A DNA stretch of 7,565 bases from positions 529 through 8,093 of the forward strand of contig JAHEEB010000149.1 in NCBI GenBank assembly GCA_024640925.1, in the 5' to 3' direction. The notes below the pieces were generated by a model, which had not been told where the DNA came from, searched no databases, and was given only the letters and a program-made list of their open reading frames with translations. Source of the stretch: Bacteroidota bacterium (GTDB lineage Bacteria > Bacteroidota > Bacteroidia > Bacteroidales > UBA10428). Positions 1 to 5,451 of this stretch are shown one piece after another. The translations under genes were made by a program, and so were the position numbers. Each line of letters starts with the position of its first letter. Position 1 is the first letter of the stretch.

Positions 1-1
1 A

Positions 2-988
2 TTCCTGACGTAAACCATTGTGAGTGCAGATATCCTGCCAGTTAGTATTTGTACCCTTTGCTATTCCGGCTCTTTCTGTAACCGAGAAAATAGTTTCATC
101 AGAAGTTGTCAGGTTATCCCAGTCTTCCAATGTTCTGTGAGAATCTCTCTTAGCTTTAATGTAACCTTCTGCATCGAAAACAGGAATATTCTGATAGGGT
201 TGTGTTATTCCATAATAAGCATTGAAATACACTTTTGAAGTGCCTGCTTTTCCTTTTTTAGTTGTTACCAGCACAACACCATTTGCACCACGAGAACCAT
301 AGATTGCAGTGGAAGAAGCATCTTTAAGTACTTCAATGGATTCTATATCATTCGGGTTTAAATCTACATTGGATCCGTATGGAATACCATCGACAACATA
401 TAATGGATCATTCGAAGCAACCAAGGAACGATTCCCTCTGATAAGAATGTTAACTCCGGAGCCGGCCTGACCACCATCGAGAGTAATATCGACACCTGCC
501 ATTTTGCCTTGAAGAGATTCAAACACATTAGCAGACTTTACTTCAGTCATTTGTTTGGAACTAACTGAAACAATAGCGCCGGATAGGTCTCCCTTCTTCA
601 TCGTTCCATACCCGATTACAACAATTTCGTCCAGACCAACAAGGTCTTCTGACATGGGTACATCAATAACTGTTTTGTTACCGACTTCAACTGTTTCCTC
701 GAGCATTCCTACCATCGAAAAAACAAGAACTGCAGTATTATCAGGTACCTGAAGGCTGTAATTTCCATCAATATCTGATATTGTTCCGGTGTTTGTTCCT
801 TTTATAAGTACATTTACACCAGGTATCGGCGATTTATCTGCCGAGGATGTGATTTTACCTGTTACTGTTATCTGCCCGAAAAGATCCATAGCAGAAAACA
901 TCAGAAAAGACAACAGCGTTAGGGATAACAGTCGTCTTTTGACAAATGTAGTTTTCATCATAGTTAAATTTGTTTTATTAGGTTTCAT
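2..988 (-). CDS. SusC/RagA-family TonB-linked outer membrane receptor, N-terminal part (3' end beyond window)
   Basis: Outer-membrane transporter of the SusC/RagA class, which with a SusD lipoprotein imports glycans or peptides using TonB energy. The frame is open to the left edge and 329 codons are visible; family members are about 1000 residues, so roughly two thirds is missing. A basic-hydrophobic signal peptide ends near residue 38 (LFG|Q). A carboxypeptidase-regulatory-like beta-sandwich covers about 40-115 (core SDIDGNYSL). A TonB-box-like stretch, DEIVVIGYGT, sits at 120-129. The plug covers about 134-245, with the family hallmarks YVVDGIPYG from 197, DIESIEVLKDASS, and YGSRGANG at 230-237. 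The start at 988 gives MKPNK; the in-frame ATGs at 961 and 958 give a more typical signal peptide and are real alternatives. There is no Shine-Dalgarno site. Substrate cannot be inferred. No ECF sigma/anti-sigma pair is visible upstream. A susD gene is expected off the left edge. Confidence 0.95.
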   Translation of the reverse strand, partial: MKPNKTNLTMMKTTFVKRRLLSLTLLSFLMFSAMDLFGQITVTGKITSSADKSPIPGVNVLIKGTNTGTISDIDGNYSLQVPDNTAVLVFSMVGMLEETVEVGNKTVIDVPMSEDLVGLDEIVVIGYGTMKKGDLSGAIVSVSSKQMTEVKSANVFESLQGKMAGVDITLDGGQAGSGVNILIRGNRSLVASNDPLYVVDGIPYGSNVDLNPNDIESIEVLKDASSTAIYGSRGANGVVLVTTKKGKAGTSKVYFNAYYGITQPYQNIPVFDAEGYIKAKRDSHRTLEDWDNLTTSDETIFSVTERAGIAKGTNTNWQDICTHNGLRQE

Positions 989-1019
989 AGTCTTATTAAA
1001 AAGGTGTTAGAGATCTTCT

Positions 1020-1050
1020 TTTCTTGTTAAGTCATAGATTCAACAAGAAA
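1020..1050 (-). promoter_or_regulatory. Inverted repeat (possible leader hairpin) upstream of susC
   Basis: A perfect 9-bp inverted repeat, TTTCTTGTT (1020-1028) and AACAAGAAA (1042-1050), is separated by 13 bp. It lies 31 bp upstream of the susC start and overlaps the stop region of the small open frame at 1027-1149. No U-run follows on the minus strand, so it does not look like a simple intrinsic terminator. It could be an operator or an RNA hairpin in the susC leader. The arms are AT-rich, so chance is possible. Confidence 0.3.
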
Positions 1051-1149
1051 TATGAGAGCTACAATAATAATCAGTGTACTCAAAATTATATATAGCGATA
1101 AGTGTTTTATTTTCTTTCGTGTTCCTTCCATCTCCTTCATTCCCTCCAT
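1027..1149 (-). CDS. Possible small single-pass membrane protein (40 aa) upstream of susC
   Basis: A short open frame that I do not recognise. From the ATG at 1149 it encodes 40 residues: a charged N-terminus (KEMEGTRKKIKH), an almost uninterrupted hydrophobic stretch of about 20 residues (16-36, LSLYIILSTLIIIVALIF), and a short polar tail VESMT. This is a plausible N-in single-pass inner-membrane peptide. In-frame ATGs at 1140 and 1131 are alternatives; a GGAGG sits close before the 1140 ATG. It is on the same strand as susC and ends 38 bp before the susC start, so it could share its transcript. Against it: AT-rich DNA produces hydrophobic frames by chance, and no family is recognised. Its 3' end overlaps the inverted repeat at 1020-1050. 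Confidence 0.35.
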   Translation of the reverse strand: MEGMKEMEGTRKKIKHLSLYIILSTLIIIVALIFLVESMT

Positions 1150-1912
1150 ACTATCAGTATAAAAATAGATTTTATCCTTTTATCAAAAAGTTATGAAATA
1201 TAATTTACTTATGGATAAGGATCATAAAAATGCGTACTTAATAGGGAGGATAAAAATACCGAAAGCAGGAAGTTATGTCCCAAAAACAGAGGAGAAGCGT
1301 TTCATTTTTAAAGTTTAAAATATTGATTTAATGAATTTTGAACAGGATCACCTTTTCTATGAATTAAAATTTATTTTATTGAACCTGAATTCATGAGTAA
1401 AACTTTATCAACTACCTTATCGCCACTATATGCATTCAAGATAAAACTTGGGATAGTGATTATAGAGAGCCTGACTGAAATAAACAGGTCGCATACCTCA
1501 ATTATCCCCGGTATGGCGGTTGAGGAGACTGATACATACTTCTTTTCATTTTTATTTCTGTTTTATTCGTTGGTATTTTTTTCTATAAGACAATTGATTA
1601 TTCGAATGCCCCTATAAACCATTTCTTTGCTTTCAGAGAGAGCTTCGCCTTTCGTAGCTAATTATTGTAGTTCATTCGATAAAGTTTTCGCAAAAAGTTA
1701 TTTTCGGGCATTCGCCTGGTAATGATGTGTATAGAGAAAATGAATGACAAAAAGGTAAAGTAAGACTCTCTGCTGTCATTGTGGGACAGGAGACCAGAAC
1801 TAGTTGGATAGAAGGAACTAATATGAAGAAAGTTTCTTTGATGAATATGGATCGGTTATTAAGCTTTAGATAATGCTTGGTAAAAGAAGAAATAAAATTT
1901 CGTATAACATAA
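1150..1912. other. Long non-coding spacer, no convincing gene
   Basis: About 760 bp with no gene I can support on either strand. Frames are short, AT-rich and repeatedly interrupted. The longest plus-strand frame (1393-1617) has no recognisable family, signal or upstream promoter box. A minus-strand frame between about 1550 and 1378 has fairly codon-like content (it ends in VVDKVLLMNSGSIK and a stop) but has no credible start and no family I recognise, so it could at most be a gene remnant. No tRNA, rRNA, repeat array or transposase fragment was seen. No TAnnTTTG box was found on the plus strand. Confidence 0.5.
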
Positions 1913-1959
1913 TAATTAAAAACCCCGATTAACAAGATGTTAACCGGGGTTTTTAATTA
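1913..1959 (-). terminator. Rho-independent terminator of the coiled-coil protein gene
   Basis: A long inverted repeat with arms 1913-1933 and 1939-1959 around a 5-nt loop. The core is CCCCG/CGGGG flanked by A-run/T-run arms. On the plus strand there is a single A·C mismatch (1928/1944); in minus-strand RNA this becomes a U·G wobble, so the stem is continuous over 21 pairs and is followed by a U-rich tail. It lies 12 bp after the stop of the gene ending at 1972. The T-run at 1950-1954 means it could also stop plus-strand transcripts. Confidence 0.9.
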
Positions 1960-1971
1960 AGAAAAATACTG

Positions 1972-2886
1972 TTAGAACAAATTGAGCGTAGTTGTTCCAA
2001 TTTCGTATCCTTCGCAATACAGTGATATACTATAGGTACCTTTGATTAGTTCTTCTTTTTTGTCCCAATAGATACACATATCAATATCCTGATTATCGTA
2101 ATCTAAGTCTCTTTTTGCTGAGTAAACCAAACTTTGCGACTGGTATTCGAACATACTGGCATCTGGTGAAGATAAAACAACTTTATCTGGTCGGACAATT
2201 CGAACATAGATAACTTTTTTACCAGCATCTGAAATCCTGTTTTCGCGTATGGTAAAGCAAACCCTGATTTTAGCAACTTTGTCAGCTTTATCCTTTTCTT
2301 TTGATTTATCATTCAAAGCTAAAGCAATAATATTTTTTGCTGAAAGTTTTTGAGCAAGGGCAACTTTAGAAATAAGTTCTAGTTTTGATTCGTTTAGTTT
2401 TACGTTTTCACCCTGAACTTGTGCAAGTGTGTCTTTCACCATAATATTTTCTTCAGTAAGCTCCCTGTTACGAGTATTCAAGGAATCAATTTGTACTATG
2501 TAGCTACGCATAACTTTTCTCAAAGTTTCCATCTCTTTCTGGTACATCTGTATCTTCTGAACATTCGATGCATTGGTGTTTAATAGCTTACGAATGTGCT
2601 CCTGCTGAATTTCAAGCTTTCCATTAATACTGTCGTTTTCAGTTTTAAGAGAATCATAACCCATAATAAGATTGTTTAATTCACCTTCAAGATTTTGTTT
2701 CTGCTCTTCAACAAACTGTTTTTCTTCATAAATTACTTGTTTCCTGTGAGCCTCTCGGTATAATAATATACCTAAAACAACAGCAGCAACAGCAAGCGTA
2801 ATTACTATAGCAACAAGGTACGTTGGTACACTTTGCTTTTCCGGTTGATTGCTAACCGGTGGTTTTTGAATATTCGTTGGTTCCAT
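1972..2886 (-). CDS. Membrane-anchored coiled-coil protein of unknown function (304 aa)
   Basis: The function is unknown. The N-terminus (1-22) is polar and proline-rich. One transmembrane helix follows (about 23-43, LVAIVITLAVAAVVLGILLY), then a long helical region, about 45-185, rich in E, K, Q and L with heptad-like spacing, very likely a coiled coil. A lysine-rich linker (193-206) leads to a C-terminal beta-rich domain (about 207-304) beginning KIRVCFTIREN and ending in TTTLNLF. The topology suggests a short cytoplasmic tail with coiled coil and beta domain in the periplasm, as in a bitopic envelope scaffold; this is inference. Such proteins are often labelled SMC-like only because of the coiled coil; there are no ATPase motifs here. 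Upstream is a TACATTTG box at 2955-2962; downstream is a strong terminator. The gene appears monocistronic. The ATG at 2886 is the first in frame and gives a sensible N-terminus. Confidence 0.85.
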   Translation of the reverse strand: MEPTNIQKPPVSNQPEKQSVPTYLVAIVITLAVAAVVLGILLYREAHRKQVIYEEKQFVEEQKQNLEGELNNLIMGYDSLKTENDSINGKLEIQQEHIRKLLNTNASNVQKIQMYQKEMETLRKVMRSYIVQIDSLNTRNRELTEENIMVKDTLAQVQGENVKLNESKLELISKVALAQKLSAKNIIALALNDKSKEKDKADKVAKIRVCFTIRENRISDAGKKVIYVRIVRPDKVVLSSPDASMFEYQSQSLVYSAKRDLDYDNQDIDMCIYWDKKEELIKGTYSISLYCEGYEIGTTTLNLF

Positions 2887-2954
2887 AAATGTGGTTTTCG
2901 TATGATAACTTAATTCGTTTTTAAAAATTGTTTAATAATTCTATAAATTTTGTA

Positions 2955-2962
2955 CAAATGTA
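2955..2962 (-). promoter_or_regulatory. Candidate -7 box (TACATTTG) for the coiled-coil protein gene
   Basis: Minus-strand TACATTTG matches the Bacteroidota -7 consensus TAnnTTTG exactly and lies 68 bp upstream of the start at 2886. No convincing -33 TTTG is found at the expected distance, so the call rests on the -7 box and its position. Confidence 0.4.
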
Positions 2963-3019
2963 AAAAACAAGAACGATTTTAAAAGGGGGATTGTATTTTA
3001 TTTAATAATAGGACCAATT

Positions 3020-3469
3020 TTAAAAATAATATCTGAACCCAATGGCTGCATCTAAATCAATTTCAGTAGTAGGCAAAACATTCAGGGCAGGAACTATTTC
3101 GAGGAAGGAATCAAAAGGAATATCCTCGAACAGGTAAGAAATTCCTAAAGGTACTCTTGCAGTAACAATTGCATCATGTGTAAAAATTACCCGGGCTCCG
3201 ACACCAAAATATAAAGGCAGTTGACCTTTTTCCGGGTTAAGCAGATCAAATTTATGTTTAAGAAAATCGGCATGCAACCATAAGGCATCGTTTCCCCCGG
3301 CAATATCCCAGGCAGCAGCAATATCAAAAGCCGAGTTTTCATTTACCCATATTTTTGAACTAATACCGGTTGGATCACCAATAATAACTCCCAGGCAAAA
3401 TTTCGATTTCTGGCAATAGCCTGTAAAGGTTGAAAAAACTACTATACTAAAAATGAATATTCTTCTCAT
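3020..3469 (-). CDS. Small outer-membrane beta-barrel protein, BAPKO_0422/DUF3996-like (149 aa)
   Basis: A probable small outer-membrane barrel of unknown role. A signal peptide covers 1-19 (basic MRR, hydrophobic core, cleavage near YC|Q); the Cys at 19 is preceded by Tyr, so this is not a good lipobox. The mature part alternates hydrophobic residues in strand-like fashion and carries GDPTGISSKIW (31-41), LWLHADFL (63-70), LPLYFGVGAR (84-93), and VPLGISYLFED followed by FLEIVPALNVLPTTEIDLDA (122-141), ending in FRYYF with the C-terminal aromatic expected of barrels. From memory this resembles the family first described from Borrelia BAPKO_0422 (DUF3996); the match was not searched. The gene is flanked by spacers of 133 and 167 bp, so it is probably its own unit. 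The start at 3469 is the first ATG giving a clean signal peptide. Confidence 0.8.
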   Translation of the reverse strand: MRRIFIFSIVVFSTFTGYCQKSKFCLGVIIGDPTGISSKIWVNENSAFDIAAAWDIAGGNDALWLHADFLKHKFDLLNPEKGQLPLYFGVGARVIFTHDAIVTARVPLGISYLFEDIPFDSFLEIVPALNVLPTTEIDLDAAIGFRYYF

Positions 3470-3483
3470 GTAAAACTCGTTAA

Positions 3484-3536
3484 GTCAATAGATTTGTGAT
3501 GTTTTATTAATTTTTTGTATCTCTATTGACAAATCT
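3484..3536 (-). promoter_or_regulatory. Overlapping inverted repeats in the leader of the beta-barrel gene
   Basis: Two inverted repeats interlock. GTCAATAGA (3484-3492) pairs with TCTATTGAC (3522-3530), and AGATTTGT (3490-3497) pairs with ACAAATCT (3529-3536). Because the arms overlap by 2-3 bases, the two full stems exclude each other. The element sits between the candidate promoter boxes and the start at 3469, so it would lie in the 5' untranslated region. It could be an RNA switch-like fold or an operator, or chance in AT-rich DNA. Confidence 0.3.
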
Positions 3537-3561
3537 CGGATTAACATTTTTGAAACTGGAG

Positions 3562-3569
3562 CAAATGTA
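3562..3569 (-). promoter_or_regulatory. Candidate -7 box (TACATTTG), proximal, for the beta-barrel gene
   Basis: An exact TAnnTTTG match on the minus strand, 92 bp upstream of the 3469 start. It lies inside a small palindrome, CAAATG-TAG-CATTTG (3562-3576). No TTTG at the -33 position was found. Confidence 0.35.
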
Positions 3570-3605
3570 GCATTTGAGCTCTGTAAATTCTCATTATTTT
3601 TCAAA

Positions 3606-3633
3606 CAAATGTAAAATTACGAATTGCCACAAA
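3606..3633 (-). promoter_or_regulatory. Candidate promoter (TTTG, 16 bp, TACATTTG), distal, for the beta-barrel gene
   Basis: A minus-strand TACATTTG (3613-3606) has a TTTG (3633-3630) upstream with a 16-bp spacer, slightly short of the usual Bacteroidota spacing. It lies immediately downstream of the DUF4251 gene's stop and would give a leader of about 130 nt containing the inverted repeats at 3484-3536. Confidence 0.4.
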
Positions 3634-3636
3634 AAA

Positions 3637-4209
3637 TTAAAAACTTGAAGTTCCTTTATAGGTCCTTGATTTACCAATGGGTACCAGGGAACCATTATAT
3701 CTGAGCATACCCCTTGTCGTACCTTGAATGGTTGCATCGGCATAACCCATGGGGCTAATCATAAAGAATATATCAAAAGTGCCCATAGAAGTTAGCATGA
3801 TTACTTTAAAATTATAGGATGTGCCTGATTTAGACCGAATAGTGTCAAGTTCGGCTTTTGTAATGGTTCCTTCAACTGTAATACCTCCTACACCATTATA
3901 GCCGGGTCCTGAAAGAGTACTCAGCTGTATTGTTCCCTCGGTAGAATCAACAATTATGAAATTTAAAGTAGAATTTACAGGCCTTCTTACTCCTCTGCTA
4001 TCACTAATGTATTCAGCTTCCATTACAAATCGTTTTTGCTCTAAAAGAAAACGGGTCATGTTTTTCATTTGCTCTTCTTCAGCTGCTCTTCTGGCTTTTC
4101 TTTCTTCTTTTGCCAGGGACCTTTGTTCTTTTTTCGAAAGAATTTCTTCCTGACTAAAAGAAAGAACCGGATACAGCAACAATAGGTTTAAAAAGACTAT
4201 TTTAAACAT
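3637..4209 (-). CDS. Secreted DUF4251-domain protein (190 aa)
   Basis: An exported Bacteroidota protein of unknown function. A signal peptide covers 1-19 (MFKIVFLNLLLLYPVLSFS|Q). A short highly charged helical stretch follows (about 24-50, rich in K, E, R). The DUF4251 core covers about 53-185: FLLEQKRFVMEAEYI, a conserved-looking RRPVNSTLNFIIVD (75-88), the glycine-rich GPGYNGVGGITVEGTI (101-116), a beta-strand pair around SYNFKVIML (131-139) and FDIFFMIS, then GYADATIQG, RGMLRYNGSLVPI. The family assignment is from recognition of this pattern and is fairly sure; no catalytic residues are known or visible. No lipobox. A TACCTTTG box lies 20 bp upstream of the start, implying a short leader and an independent promoter. 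No hairpin terminator is visible after the stop. Confidence 0.85.
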   Translation of the reverse strand: MFKIVFLNLLLLYPVLSFSQEEILSKKEQRSLAKEERKARRAAEEEQMKNMTRFLLEQKRFVMEAEYISDSRGVRRPVNSTLNFIIVDSTEGTIQLSTLSGPGYNGVGGITVEGTITKAELDTIRSKSGTSYNFKVIMLTSMGTFDIFFMISPMGYADATIQGTTRGMLRYNGSLVPIGKSRTYKGTSSF

Positions 4210-4228
4210 AGTTCTGGTTTTTATTAAT

Positions 4229-4236
4229 CAAAGGTA
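4229..4236 (-). promoter_or_regulatory. Candidate -7 box (TACCTTTG) for the DUF4251 gene
   Basis: Minus-strand TACCTTTG matches TAnnTTTG exactly and ends 19 bp before the ATG at 4209, the usual distance for a Bacteroidota gene with a short leader. A -33 TTG is not clear. Confidence 0.5.
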
Positions 4237-4276
4237 GAAATTTACAGGTTCCTTAATGTATAAATAATGATAAATC

Positions 4277-4310
4277 CACAGGGCTTCTGGCAATGACGGT
4301 AAAGGAACAG
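4277..4310. repeat. Diverged intergenic direct repeat, copy 1
   Basis: A 34-bp unit beginning CACAGGGC, containing CAATGA and GGTAAAGGA. It matches copy 2 at 4374-4407 in 27 of 34 positions, in the same orientation. It lies in the spacer between the porP terminator and the DUF4251 gene. The GGCTTCT..CAATGACGG part resembles, from memory, a dispersed intergenic repeat type common in several bacterial genomes; not searched. Confidence 0.6.
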
Positions 4311-4373
4311 ATTACAATCCTTTTTCATAAAAGATAAAAGATACACATGCTGGTTCATTCTTTATCTAATCAG

Positions 4374-4407
4374 CACAGGGCGTCTCTCAATGAAGGTAAA
4401 GGAGTCG
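4374..4407. repeat. Diverged intergenic direct repeat, copy 2
   Basis: Second copy of the 34-bp unit, starting 97 bp after copy 1 starts. The first eight bases (CACAGGGC) and the blocks CAATGA and GGTAAAGGA are identical; seven positions differ. A possible third, very degraded trace (AATGACGAAGG) lies near 4426-4436 but is too short to call. Confidence 0.6.
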
Positions 4408-4448
4408 TTTTAACATTATTTTATTAATGACGAAGGCGATACCAATAA

Positions 4449-4482
4449 AAAACCCTTCTCCGGACTACCGAAGAAAGGTTTT
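4449..4482 (-). terminator. Rho-independent terminator of the adhesin-porP operon
   Basis: Arms 4449-4463 and 4468-4482 around a 4-nt loop. On the plus strand two positions are C·A mismatches; in minus-strand RNA both become G·U wobbles, giving a continuous 15-pair stem followed by six U residues. It begins 26 bp after the stop of the PorP/SprF gene and ends the operon. Confidence 0.88.
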
Positions 4483-4508
4483 GTGATATAACTACTTAAT
4501 CGTTGGGA

Positions 4509-5450
4509 TTAATATTCTTTAATATCGTTAAAACGGAAGGTAACCATTAATTCATGACTTCCGTAATGTTGTGTCCTAAGTTTATTCACACCTATATCAT
4601 ATGAATAACCTATCTCAATTTTTTTCTGATAAATAAAACCAACCATTACGTTTATAGCGTCACCAGTGCGATACGAGAGTCCTCCCCAAAATTGATTCCC
4701 GTTCCATGCACGCTTACCATACCAGACCCTGACATTAAAATCCATTTGAATGGGGGTAGCCGCTACTTTTCTGAATACAACTGCTGGTTCTATGGCAATC
4801 TCCTGGTTAATAAAATATTTATATCCACCATGCAGGTAATAATGTCGTTTAATCCGGCTAAATGTAGATCTTGTTGAATCATATTCATCGACATCATTTT
4901 CGAACTGAAGTTTATTACCAAAAAGATCGGTAATTGAAAAACCAACATGATAAAGCGAAGAATAAAGATAAGTACCAAAAGAAGCATCGGGTTTAAAGTT
5001 CTGATAAATTTCCCCTTCAGTAAAATAGGGATCATCATCATCTTTGAGTCGTAAACCACTTCCGTCAATTTTATGCTGGAACATACCAATCATCAAACCT
5101 GCCGATACTTTTAGATCCTCACCTATCGCATAATTATAACCATAGGTTGCATTAATACTTAATTTACTTTCGGGTCCGAATTTATCCTGCATAATGTACC
5201 CACCTATGCCCATCGGGTTTTGTACCATTGGTCCATACATGCTGAACGTGTTGGTAATAGGAGCATCGGCGGCTCCCATCCATTGAATCCTGTTGTTTGC
5301 AATAATCTGATAATGATTATATGTACCTGTTAAAGCAGGATTGATAAGATATGGATTCGTCATAAATTGTGTATACAACGGATCCTGGTTTGACCACAAA
5401 TTAATGGCCGCCAATGATATGAAAATCAGAAGGAATGCTATCTTTCTCAT
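4509..5450 (-). CDS. PorP/SprF family type IX secretion system membrane protein (313 aa)
   Basis: An outer-membrane barrel of the PorP/SprF family, which works with the T9SS; in Flavobacterium, SprF is needed for export of the adhesin SprB, and PorP-type proteins bind cell-surface substrates. A signal peptide covers about 1-20. The mature start shows the family hallmark QDPLYTQFMTNPYLINPALTG (22-42), then NNRIQW (52-57), then NPMGIGGYIMQDKFGP (78-93), followed by alternating strand-rich sequence to the C-terminus (FRFNDIKEY). Length is typical for the family (about 300-350). The ATG at 5450 follows the upstream adhesin stop by one base, indicating translational coupling. The partner is therefore very likely the preceding CHU_C protein. 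Which subgroup (PorP proper or one of many SprF-like paralogues) cannot be decided; the pairing with an SprB-like protein favours an SprF-like role. Confidence 0.95.
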   Translation of the reverse strand: MRKIAFLLIFISLAAINLWSNQDPLYTQFMTNPYLINPALTGTYNHYQIIANNRIQWMGAADAPITNTFSMYGPMVQNPMGIGGYIMQDKFGPESKLSINATYGYNYAIGEDLKVSAGLMIGMFQHKIDGSGLRLKDDDDPYFTEGEIYQNFKPDASFGTYLYSSLYHVGFSITDLFGNKLQFENDVDEYDSTRSTFSRIKRHYYLHGGYKYFINQEIAIEPAVVFRKVAATPIQMDFNVRVWYGKRAWNGNQFWGGLSYRTGDAINVMVGFIYQKKIEIGYSYDIGVNKLRTQHYGSHELMVTFRFNDIKEY

Positions 5451-5451
5451 C

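Noticed and set aside
20..1010. Three plus-strand open frames at 20-238, 555-752 and 789-1010
   Set aside because: They lie antisense to the clear susC reading frame and show no family, signal or promoter of their own.
1393..1617. Plus-strand frame of 74 codons, hydrophobic near its end
   Set aside because: No recognisable family, no TAnnTTTG box upstream, and its composition follows the AT-rich spacer; kept only as part of the non-coding stretch.
1595..1620. tRNA-like TTCGAAT signature
   Set aside because: No cloverleaf arms can be built around it on either strand.
1672..1935. Minus-strand frame of 87 codons
   Set aside because: Its start lies inside the terminator hairpin at 1913-1959, and the translation has no family features.
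2103..2312. Minus-strand frame of 69 codons inside the coiled-coil gene
   Set aside because: It is in an alternative frame within a convincing longer gene.
3020..3469. Lipoprotein reading of the small barrel protein because of Cys19
   Set aside because: The residue before the Cys is Tyr, which does not fit a lipobox, and the C-terminal YYF and strand pattern fit an outer-membrane barrel better.
4277..4407. CRISPR array
   Set aside because: Only two diverged copies with a 63-bp gap, no regular spacing and no cas genes.
4790..5089. Minus-strand frame of 99 codons inside the porP/sprF gene
   Set aside because: It is an alternative-frame shadow; the PorP/SprF frame has clear family motifs across the same region.
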